From Campylorhamphus procurvoides (Eukaryota > Chordata > Aves > Passeriformes > Dendrocolaptidae), in the NCBI GenBank assembly GCA_013396655.1, contig WBMV01002768.1:860967-924966 (forward strand): a stretch of DNA of 64,000 bases, given 5' to 3'. The translations under genes and the position numbers were made by a program. Numbering within the stretch: position 1 is the stretch's first letter; each line of letters begins with the position of its first letter. Below, in pieces: positions 37,310 through 46,350 of this stretch. A model generated the notes under the pieces. That model did not search any database. It had not been told where the DNA came from and worked only from the letters and a program-made list of their open reading frames with translations.

Positions 37310-37610
37310 CTTTCATCACCTTATAAAGGCCATACGACGGTTGCGTGATGTTGAGACTTTTGACAGATGTAACATATGTGCAACAATATTTATCATTTAT
37401 TTAGCATGCTGGGTATAGGGGCTGGCAAGGCGCTGCCATGCCTGACTTAAAGGCTGCTGGCATTTCCATTAGACAAAATCCCATCATGCAGGGGGTTAAG
37501 AATTCAGGCATTTCAAATCGCATCAGGCTGAATCATGATTCAAATCAGAAAAGCCAGTTTTTGGTTCACTAAGGGCTGACAAAGTGGGGGTAGGGGGAGG
37601 GTCGGGAGGA
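37310..37610. promoter_or_regulatory. Candidate conserved non-coding element with G-quadruplex
   Basis: Complex, repeat-free sequence with three CpGs clustered at about 37335-37346 and others near 37430, 37519 and 37603. At 37586-37606 four G-runs (5, 5, 3 and 3) with loops of 2, 1 and 2 bases make a canonical G-quadruplex motif on the plus strand. The rest has AT-rich motif strings such as TTATCATTTATTTAGCATGC. Inferred regulatory; conservation is untested. Confidence 0.35.
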
Positions 37611-39064
37611 GCAGGAATTGATGGCAGGTCACGAATATGTTCCTCTTTTTCAGTGTCTGGCCAGGCTAACGTGGTCTAGCTTATGCTCTCAAATAAGTGG
37701 GGGAGAGGGGGCTCTGCACAATTCAGATGGAGCTCTCAGATCCACGCTGGTTCACGGGGGGACTTTCAAAGGCAGCCGTCTCCTGGCCTGGCTGTCTTGC
37801 TGCTCCAGACAATTTCGGTGGAAGCAGACATAAGCCAGTAGTCATCCCCTTTGAAATCCCACTGCAAAGTGTCTGACAGTTGCATTTTAAGGACCACATG
37901 CCTGCCAGACACAGAAAGCCTCCTGCTGCACACTGAGGTCCTGCAGCTTTCAGGAACAGAGAAAAGATCTGTGCTGACTGTGCTGATGGTGAGACCACAA
38001 GAGCCAGAGCCCCAGGTCGAGCTCAGGATCCAAACCCTCGGGGTCTGTCAGGTGTCACAAACTGTATGAACACTTCAGTGCTGGACAGGTTTGCTCAGTG
38101 CAAATGACCTTCCTTAAAACACCCTTATATGTAGCTTATGGGATTAACAATAATTTTACCTTCTTTCCCTTCTCAAGGAAAAGGAATTAAAAAACCCACC
38201 CAACCAACCACAGACTGCCAGTTTATCTTGACCCTGGTTTGCCTGGAGAGTAATGAGAAGAGTCCTTTAACTTGTGCTGAGTTGCAGCTCTCTGTTCTCA
38301 TGGAGCACCAACATACCACACATTTCATAATTAGGGCGAGAGTGAGAGATAAGACCATCGGTCTGTGCACATGAAAGGAATGTGCTGGGTGTGAGGAGAT
38401 GGTGCTGAAAGGAAGAAGAGTTTTATATAGGCTGGAAAAGGCTCTGGGAGAACAGGGTTATGGAAGGGGGAGCTGCGTGTGCCAGTGGGAAAGTGCACGT
38501 GTGTCAGGAAAATGTGCCATTTCCCTCCAAGCCTTGCCTTACAAGGCTGAAAAAAAAAGGCTGGTAAAAATATTTCAGCCCACATTTATAAGCACACACA
38601 TTTGGGAGGGAGGTTTGGCATCCAGGTAAAAGGAACAAGGGCTCTGCAGTGCTGCCCATCCCAGAGGGACAAAGCCAGGAAGAGCCTCCAACAGCTGCTG
38701 CCCCTGAGGTCCTGCAGACCTGGTTTGGGGTGAAGGAAAACGTTGGAGTTTCTCCCCCCCTATGACCATTTTGCACAAATCCACCTCAAGGTACTATTTA
38801 CAAAGCCCACTCTGCTTTTTTTTTTTTTTCTGGAGGGCTTTTGTGTTTGTTTGTTTTGAATAGCCTTGGTTTTGGCAGCAGAGCCGAGGAAACCACACGT
38901 TTTTACAAGTTCCCAAAGCAAGAAGAGACCTTAGCGCTGAACACAAAAGCACACAGCTGTGTCAGGGGGAGAAAACATCATTATTTGCTGAATAAAACCA
39001 GAAAAAAGCACCAGGAAATATGAAAATGCAGCAAAACACAGAACCTGCTAATTCTCATCTTCAG
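37611..39064. other. Non-coding DNA, no gene recognised
   Basis: Ordinary sequence with a T14 run at 38816-38829. No exon or transposon is recognised. Confidence 0.5.
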
Positions 39065-39145
39065 TCTGGTCTCTGCTACCTCCAAATGACTTGACCTTTG
39101 GCGAGTCACTTGATGTCTTTGTGCCAGTCTTGCTACTCAGACCTT
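39065..39145 (+). repeat. MIR SINE fragment (ancient)
   Basis: The string CTTGACCTTTGGCGAGTCAC followed by TTGATGTCTTTGTGCCAG follows the MIR core GTGACCTTGGGCAAGTCACT then TAACCTCTCTGTGCCTCAG closely and in order. Ends are approximate. Confidence 0.75.
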
Positions 39146-39659
39146 GGGTTTGCTTCCTCCAATTAAACCTCCGGGCTCTGAGCCCGCAGCACTGGGCCTG
39201 CTGCACTTCTGACCTTTCTGGGCACTTCCAGCTGCATCTGAAACACCAATAAATGTCTGAATTCGATATTTCCCTTCCAGCTCGTAACGCTCACAGACCA
39301 AGAGGAGATTGAGATGCATCTGAGTACTGGAGTCTGAGACAAACCCTGTTCAGATTCCTAGGGGAGTAAATACGTATTAACTATCAGCCCACAGACCTGC
39401 CCATTGGATTAATTTTTATTTCTTCCCCATTTTAATATTAAAATTCAGGTTTGCTGTGTGAGAGGGCTGGCCCAGGGCATCAGGTGCGGGAGCATCGAGT
39501 TGCTTCTTTGTCTGGGATAAAAGAAACTCCTTCTTACATCACTGCAGCATCCAAGGCTTTGTTCCAAAGAGCCTCACGTAGATTCCTGGCAGTGATAAAC
39601 TGGGAAGAAATGACCTAGAAGTCGTCTGCAGTTCTTTTATTTCTTTAATATATATTTAA

Positions 39660-39842
39660 ATGGTGTGTTTGTACCTGGCAGGCGTTGTGCTGGGTGTTCT
39701 CTCCGCTGGGCAATGCCGTGCTGCAGCAAGACTTCAGCAGCAGCAGCAGCCCCACTACAAAGAGCTTGGACCAAAGCGTCGCATTTTACTAACAAAAGCA
39801 GCACATGAACCCCCATATAAATGGTGGGGAGCGTTTCCCTAA
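39660..39842 (+). CDS. Speculative 60-aa small ORF with signal-peptide-like start
   Basis: An ATG at 39660 opens a 60-codon frame ending in TAA. The first 20 residues are hydrophobic (Val, Leu, Ala, Gly, with Cys at 3 and 19), then Arg-rich AARL, five Gln encoded by (CAG)5 at 39735-39749, and a basic tail with GPKRR and a Trp-Trp pair. This looks like a secretory signal followed by a short basic peptide. Start context is only fair (G at +4, T at -3). CpG density is raised here and on to about 40010. No family is recognised. Chance is the leading explanation; the DNA may instead be a regulatory element. Confidence 0.12.
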   Translation: MVCLYLAGVVLGVLSAGQCRAAARLQQQQQPHYKELGPKRRILLTKAAHEPPYKWWGAFP

Positions 39843-40010
39843 AATCAATCAGGCTCTATTATTCAGTTTAAGCCCAATCTTATTGTTTACTCCTTCCTCT
39901 GGAGGCCGATTTCTGCCAGGTAGAAAATTAAGTTTCCTTTATTTTTCTTGCCCGCACAATTTTTCAGTGTTTCGGCACCATTGTTCGGTGTGGGAAACCG
40001 ACTTCCTGTC
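39660..40010. promoter_or_regulatory. CpG-retaining segment, candidate regulatory element
   Basis: About eleven CpGs lie between 39680 and 40005, while the sequence on both sides has almost none. The segment is complex, with homeodomain-like AT strings (around 39840-39890) and no recognised repeat except (CAG)5. Inference: hypomethylated or constrained DNA. Confidence 0.3.
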
Positions 40011-41430
40011 TCAATAAACAAGTGCACACAAGGCTTTTGGGGACACATAATGGGGTCCTTTTTTTTTTTTTTTATTTTATACAAAAATCATTCCACACTT
40101 AACACATCAATGAAGCCACTTAAGCTCTACTGCATCTGAATTAAAGGGGGAATTGTGTGATCAAAGAGTGTGAAGGAACCACACATGGAGTTCTTCAGAC
40201 ACTTTACTTTTGTTACATTTGATACATAACAAACCCAATAAATATGCTTATCCCAGTAGCCTGTTTCATTATCTCATATCCTTATGTTTGAGAGCCTTTC
40301 CTTTAAGAGCTGTTCTTTCCCCTTTGTTTTTCAGCATTATAGATTTGAGGCAGTTTATTTTAAATGAAGATGCTAAAAAGACAGAGAAAAGCATGTATTT
40401 TTTTCTGGGTATGCTCAAGCAAGACCAAAAATCTCTCTAGGCTGAGTTTTTCACTGTGTTTCAACTAAGCAGAATATATTTATTCCATGGCAGAATACAG
40501 ATACAAGTGAAATAACCTCAGTTACAGGTTATTAGAGACAAGACTTGCACAAGGAAGGAGAGGAATGCTTCCTAAAATTCTTCACAATTTGCACGTATTC
40601 AGCCTTTTTCCTACACTAGAGATCAAATCACTTGGAAAAATGAAGATTTCATGTACCTTCCCTGATGCTTTCAGTTCTGGGAACAATCACTTATTTGCAG
40701 CTAAATTATTAGAAATAATGAAGATAAGAGGATGGACATGTTTTCATGTTGTTTCCCATGGAATTAACCAGTTTTTCCAGGCAGCAAAGAAGCTGCAAAG
40801 TCTGACGGTTATTTGGAATTGCTTATCACTTGTGGTGCTCTGTGGCTGCCCAAAGGGTTGTCAGGACAAGAGGGACCTTGGGCAGGCCTGACAGTGAGCA
40901 CAGCGTTTGGAGTGGCATTTCCACCCCCAGATGGACAAACCCCCTGCTCCTGGGAGGACCCTGCAATGAGTTACCTCAGGAATTCTGCTGCAAACTGTGT
41001 GTGCCCAGAACCACACATCACACAGTTCAGCACAAATAACCATTGCAAAGGACCCACCAAACCTCAGCATAACTTACTTGGAGGCAAAGGACAGGTGCTT
41101 TTAGCAGAGCTGCTCATTAAAAGGCATTTTAAAATGTAATCTTTACAATTGTCTTTGTATTTTTGGGGGTTTCCCTGCTTTCCCCCCAACTTTTCCCAGG
41201 GGGTCCTGCTCGAAATGCTGAAGACAGATTTTATATCCACTGAGACAGTGACATCAGAACCCTCTTTGCTGAACCTCTTTGCTGCCACATAAGACTGGCA
41301 TCTTTCTTTTTTAAAACTGAAGCAGGAATTAGCCTGCCCTAAAATTATAGATTGAATTGGATATATCTAAATGCTTCCCACAGACTCATGTGCAGCAAAG
41401 GCAGTGGGGAAAAAGCACCTGAACTACCAG

Positions 41431-41463
41431 GAAAAAAAAAGAAAAGAAAAAAAAAGAAAAAAG
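41431..41463 (+). repeat. A-rich low-complexity tract
   Basis: Runs of A broken by single G bases. It is not preceded by any retroposon sequence that I recognise. Confidence 0.85.
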
Positions 41464-43089
41464 TGTTTTCTGCTCTGTTTAATTCCTATCAGTAAATATC
41501 CTTACAAATGTGCTTTTTTAATGAGCACGGCCTGGTTGTAGCTGCCTTTGTTTCATGGCTTCCCAAATGAAAACAACTAAACAAAACAACCCCCTGCCAG
41601 CAAGACGGGAACTCAACTTTAAGTAGGACAAATCTCCATCTCCTCACCCCGGCTGAGCTCCCACCGATGCTGGTCAGGACTCAGCTCAGTCCAGAGGGGG
41701 GAAGAATTGCAATATTCCACCTCTTGTCCCTCAACCACAATCTATAAATGCCTTTTGCAGCTCTAATTCTCTGTAACAGAGTTCCTGCCACCAATTTAAC
41801 AACATTTTTACAGTGTCTTCCATGAAAAGCAGCTCCTGAAATCACAGAAAGCTGTGACAAGATGAGCTTTCATTAGAAGGGGGCCAGAAAAGAGGAAATG
41901 CCTTTAACACCCGTGGCTGAGGAGGAAAATCTTGTAAATATAACCCAAAGAGAACCAACAATTTCAAAGGCCAGAAGGCAATGAGACGTTTCAAGCATTA
42001 TTTGCTAAGCTCATCATTTGAAGGCTGGTGGTGCTGGGCACCTGTCACTGGAGTCCTAAATTGCCTCAGTTCACAACATTGCACCAATATCCCTCTGCTA
42101 CAAAGTGCACAAAGAAAGGGCTTGACCAGGAAGACAAGGAGGCTCAAACCCAGCACTCTGCTGCACAAAAAGGTCACCTCCAAGCCAGAGAGAACTAAGG
42201 GAAGGCAGATCCAGAGTCAATACGTTGGTGTGAAGTGAGTAGAAACCAGCACAGTCCTCAGGGACACGGCCAATGTCCCCTTCCCTGATGGAAAACTCTA
42301 TTCCATCCTGGATAGAAATTCCCCTGGCTCTGGGGCACACCCATCCCATGGCACCTGATGAAAATCAGCCCTAAGATCTGGAGGTCCTAATGCCACTGAC
42401 TGAAATGACAGAGTTGCACATTAGAGAGAAATACTGAAAATAAATAAAAATTCCTGTTTCTTGCTTGATGCAAATAGTTCAAACAAGCTCCAGGATTTCC
42501 AGGGTGGTACCACTGGGCTATTTCCTTAGCATTAAACAGGAAAAGCCACTGTCACCATACTGTCCTTCATATATGCCCTTCAACTCTCCAACTACATCTT
42601 TCAAGTGCTTTCACTCCATGTTAACTAATTTAAAATTAAATAATTAAAAATGTGTTAAGTTTCAGTGCCTCCAGAGGAAGATCATGGCTGTCACCTCTGA
42701 AACAGGACTTAGAAAAGTGGCATTTGAGACCTTTCCTCAGATCTAGACCTAAACTTTCAGTGCAGCCCCTGAAAACAGAGTTTCTACATGCAAAAAAGTA
42801 CAGAAATGTGTATTTTAATTACATGTGGAGTGAGGAGACAAGTTGTATGAGCCCTCCTCAAGCTGTTCCACAACTGCATCTCATTTTCAGCAAAGCATCG
42901 GTCACCGTAAGGCAAGATTTGTAGCCCAGGATATAACTCATCATGAGCTAAAGTGGGAATCTGAGCCATGACATTTTAATTTCAGACATATTCAAAGGTA
43001 GGAGAGTCACTCTGTTCTGACTGAACTTTAGATAAGCACACGCTGTGCCATGGTTTGGGTCTACTCACAGCATTCCTCAAATTTTCACT

Positions 43090-43155
43090 GCAGTAGGAGG
43101 AAAGAGAGAAAGAAAAAAAAAAAAAAGAAAGGGGCAGAGACAGAGAAAAAGAGTT
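43090..43155 (+). repeat. Purine-rich (A/G) low-complexity tract
   Basis: GGAGGAAAGAGAGAAAG followed by A14 and further GA-rich sequence. No associated element is seen. Confidence 0.8.
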
Positions 43156-44184
43156 TGGTTTACAGGGCACGTTTTATTGTGTTGATACCCAAAGGCTGGA
43201 TTCAATAAAACCTCCATCTGGCTCTCACACAGAGCAGCCTCCTGTAAGACCTTGCAGCAGCTCCAGAGTCGGTTTTTGGAGGCTGGGGAGCCTTTGCCTG
43301 GGCTCCCCTCCCTCCCCAGCAGGATGGGGGGGTTTTACTGAGTCAGGCCCACAGAAAGCACCTCTCTCACTTACACTTAATTGGGAGAGTGAGGGTGACT
43401 CCAAACCCAGAGGATGTGCCAAGTGCTTTAAAAACTTGGCCTTGGAGAACCAGCTATTCCCCACGAGCCAGAGGATAAATAAAGCTGGACACTCAGCAAG
43501 GCTCTCCTGGTTTGTCTTACACAGGGGGCCAGACAAGCTGTTATGGGGGTCTCTGATGGCCTGACCATCCCCAAATACATCTCCATCCACCCAGCTGAAG
43601 CTTCAGTCAATGCCTCTTTTGGTGGTTGAATCAGAACACAGGGTTAAAAATGCCCAGAGATACATAGAGGTGGCCCCAGTGCCCTTATTTTGTGATCTAT
43701 CCCCTACTCAAGCAAAAGCCAGGCAGACAAATGATCCACACATCAACAGACAGAACTAATTAATTAGATATAGCTGATAGATGTTCGGTCCTTTCTCAAG
43801 TAAAACAAATATCAGCTCCCAGGGACTTGATTTTTCTCTTGTATGGTAAGATTTGATCAGTTAATCTTGATTAAAATACCTTTTTTAAGAAAATCAATCA
43901 GCACTTTAATTTTTGAGTAAGTTAATTCCTTCTTTGTTAACTCCCATGTAGCCTTTTCTCCTCCTGAAAGTTCATTTTCTGGCTGGCATTTTGGCTCCCA
44001 TTTTGTTTCACAGCAAAGACACACAGACAGACAAGAACTGAAAAACCTATTCCTTTCTTACCAGATAACACTTGTGTCTTGTTACAGAATTTTCAGGTTG
44101 TAAATCAACTTGAAAAGCTAATTTAAAGATATTCACTTGCACTATTCAGGGCTGTATAAACATTCCAAATTCCAATTTTTCATA

Positions 44185-44655
44185 AAGACACACGCGAGCA
44201 TTTAAAAGGGATTTAAAAGAGCCGTTTTGCAGCTAGGAAGATCTAGATCTAGCATTTTATTTTTCCTCAACGAGATTATCATGTAATATTAATACAGAGA
44301 AGAAAATATTTCCAGTGCCTCTATGTATTTATGAGGTCCTAAGGGACAGCAGAGTTCCTTTAGCCGAGAGGAAGGCTCGAAGAACTGGGAGAGCAAGACC
44401 GACTGTGGAGACATCAAATAGAGGACAGAATTCGTTCATAGCCCACAATCTCTGCCAAAGTGCTCTGGTGTTGCCTTTCACTGTATCTGCTGCTTTAATT
44501 GTTTCTGCCTGTTCAGTTCTTTGTCCGCCCAAACCACTCGCCTAAGGGAGAGTTAAAAATCAAAAGGTAGGACGGAGGTTGGACAGGAAATGAATGCTGG
44601 TGTCGCGGCGTTATTGAAGGAAAAAGTTCACAAGTGGCTCTAGCGATGGGTGTAT
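44185..44655. promoter_or_regulatory. CpG-retaining block, candidate conserved element
   Basis: Fifteen CpGs lie in about 460 bases (44191-44650), against one in the preceding 540 bases. The sequence is not GC-rich in its left half, so the CpG retention is not simply a GC effect. It has a 12-base palindrome AGATCTAGATCT (44239-44250), AT-rich strings with ATGTAATATTAATA, and a terminal TGTCGCGGCG cluster near 44602. No repeat or coding frame is recognised. This is one of the better candidates in the window for a deeply conserved or unmethylated regulatory element; that reading is inference. Confidence 0.4.
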
Positions 44656-44850
44656 GAATGCACATTTTAGGGCCAGCTCCCTCCCTCCTGCCCTGCTCCA
44701 CAGACACCCCAAACCTGCCACCAGACACCCTGGGACCCTGCGAGGGGCTGGATGTGGCCCCAGAGCCTTTCCCAAGGCTGATGGAAAGACCTGCATTGGC
44801 TTTGGGGCCACCCAAGGCTGAGTGTTCCCCGTGGGTGCCATCCTGCGTGG

Positions 44851-44944
44851 GAGCTGGGTGGGCACAGAGCTCAGAGCAGCACCCAGGGTGGCAGGGGGAG
44901 CTGGGTGGGCACAGAGCTCAGGGCAGCACCCAGGGTGGCAGGGG
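44851..44944 (+). repeat. Tandem duplication, two 47-bp units
   Basis: The GC-rich unit beginning GAGCTGGGTGGGCACAGAGC occurs at 44851-44897 and 44898-44944 with a single mismatch (A versus G at unit position 26). High identity implies a recent duplication. Forward open frames run through it in more than one phase because both copies lack stops. Confidence 0.95.
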
Positions 44945-45139
44945 GACTGCAGAGGGGGCTCCCACAGCCCAGAGCTCTCTGCAGGCTGGGCCAGCTCCAG
45001 GAAAATAAACAGAGCTGGCATTGCAGCCCAGGGCAGGAATTTTCCCCCTTTTTTAAGTGCACTCTATCTTTCTCTCCTCTGCTATCTCTCTTCCCCCTCT
45101 TTCTTTTTTTTTTCCCCCTCTGATCTCCCTGGACAAAAG

Positions 45140-45380
45140 ATTCGACAATCAGAGATTCAAACCCCAAGCAAAGAGGATATGTACTTAAAATACCACATGG
45201 CCAATAAAACCTATTTTACAACATATCTCACCTTTAACAAGCGAATTGACCACTGTAAGCAAAAAACTGACCAAACTGGCCCAAAATCCTTTTATAAAAT
45301 AGTCCCCAAACACCCCAACCCTCAGTTAGAGCTATTTAAACAATTATCAGAAAAATACCCAGATTTTTTTTAAAAAATCA
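45140..45380 (+). other. G-depleted, A/C-rich segment of unknown origin
   Basis: In 45181-45360 the plus strand has 16 G against 48 C in 180 bases, with A dominant. Such skew is unusual in this window and is reminiscent of mitochondrial light-strand DNA or of a strongly biased conserved element. A frame from an ATG at 45179 runs 64 codons to a TAA at 45373, encoding a Lys, Tyr and Thr-rich peptide with no recognised family. I could not match it to any mitochondrial gene, so a nuclear mitochondrial copy is only one option. Confidence 0.35.
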
Positions 45381-46079
45381 CAATGCTCGGGGTTTCAGTG
45401 CTCGCTAACCAAAAGGTATGAGGCCACAGATTTCAGGAATTAATTTGGGTTAATTCAAATGGCAAAGATGAGGTAGGCAAAATAACAAGCAATTACCTTT
45501 TCCTGCCTTTGAAGAACAGTGAATTTGGGACTGGGCCAAGTTCAGAAAGAGTGATTACAGATTTTTCTGCTCAGAGAAACCTCTACCTCCTTAACACACA
45601 CAACCCATGTGTCCACACACACTACATATGTACTTTTTACGTGCATACACTTATCTGTATTCCATAACACTCTGCACTTCAAGGATTAATTAAAGATAAA
45701 ATTCAATTATTTATTACATACCCTGCTAATTATTTTTGAAGCTCCATAAAGGGAGCAGGAACGCTAACCAACACAAGCCATAATTAAGCAGAAAGGCAGC
45801 ATTTGTGTGGTCACTTGGCAAATTCAACATGCAAAACGTTTATCATTTAACCATTTCCTTTATATTGTGCACCAGGGTGGAAGGGTTTGAAAGCTGGGCA
45901 GAATGACAAATTTGACTTAAATACATTTTTGAGGAGGAAATATCTATTTCTACGAGTACCGACAATCACTTTAGTGGATAATAACCAACGTTAAATAAAA
46001 CATGTAGCTAAATAGGCATTAAAGGCCTTTTACATACTTGGAAGAAAAGAAAACAGTTTTTTCTCTTTCTGGTTTTTTT
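45381..46079. other. AT-rich, homeodomain-site-rich non-coding DNA
   Basis: Several TAATT and TTAATTA-type strings occur (for example near 45440, 45685 and 45730), with little repeat content. This may be part of a conserved non-coding cluster with its neighbours, which is unproven. Confidence 0.3.
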
Positions 46080-46165
46080 TACGCTGCAGACTGCAGGCAT
46101 TTTGGTCTATCTCTGTCAAGTGCAATTCTTTCTTGATGAATGACAAGGTACGATAATAGGCTGCC

Positions 46166-46179
46166 GTTACCAGGGCAAC
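46166..46179. promoter_or_regulatory. RFX X-box (palindromic)
   Basis: Both half-sites are complete: GTTACC, two-base spacer AG, GGCAAC. The site is non-repetitive and lies in unique-looking sequence. Confidence 0.6.
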
Positions 46180-46273
46180 CAGACAGCAGAGCTGTGTGCC
46201 TTGAATTTTGTCATCTGAAAATGAAACCAGAAGCAAAAGAAAAGCTGAGAATCGAGCGACAGATTAACTCGTG

Positions 46274-46346
46274 GAGGGGGGGACTGGCAGGGGGAGAGAG
46301 CAGGAGGAGGAGGAGGAAGGAGAGAGCGAGGAGGGGGAGAGGGGGC
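46274..46346 (+). repeat. GA-rich polypurine tract
   Basis: Imperfect GGGGGA, GAGGAG and GAGAGC units for about 70 bases. Could adopt triplex or unusual structure, but the G-runs are too widely spaced for a canonical quadruplex. Confidence 0.8.
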
Positions 46347-46350
46347 TGCA

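Larger units (their letters stand above)
40011..44184. other. Non-coding DNA, no gene recognised
   Basis: About 4 kb with no defended exon or transposon. A T15 run lies at 40059-40073, an A-rich tract at 41431-41463 and another at 43090-43155. CpG is very rare in parts: only one CpG between 43621 and 44160. Confidence 0.5.
46080..46350. promoter_or_regulatory. Candidate element with full RFX X-box
   Basis: The perfect palindromic X-box GTTACCAGGGCAAC (46166-46179) fits GTNRCC-N0-3-RGYAAC, the site bound by RFX factors that control ciliary and some developmental genes. Six CpGs lie within about 180 bases around and after it (46150-46330), above background. A purine tract follows (46274-46346). 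In ciliary genes an X-box usually sits close upstream of the start site; no exon is visible downstream here, so a distal enhancer is equally possible. Confidence 0.45.

Noticed and set aside
45150..45175. tRNA T-arm-like string GATTCAAACCCC
   Set aside because: No matching acceptor, D or anticodon arms could be placed around it.
44822..45373. 183-codon open frame on the plus strand
   Set aside because: It begins at GTG and joins a GC-rich tandem duplication to an A/C-rich segment of quite different composition, so it is not one coding unit. The right part is kept separately as a finding.
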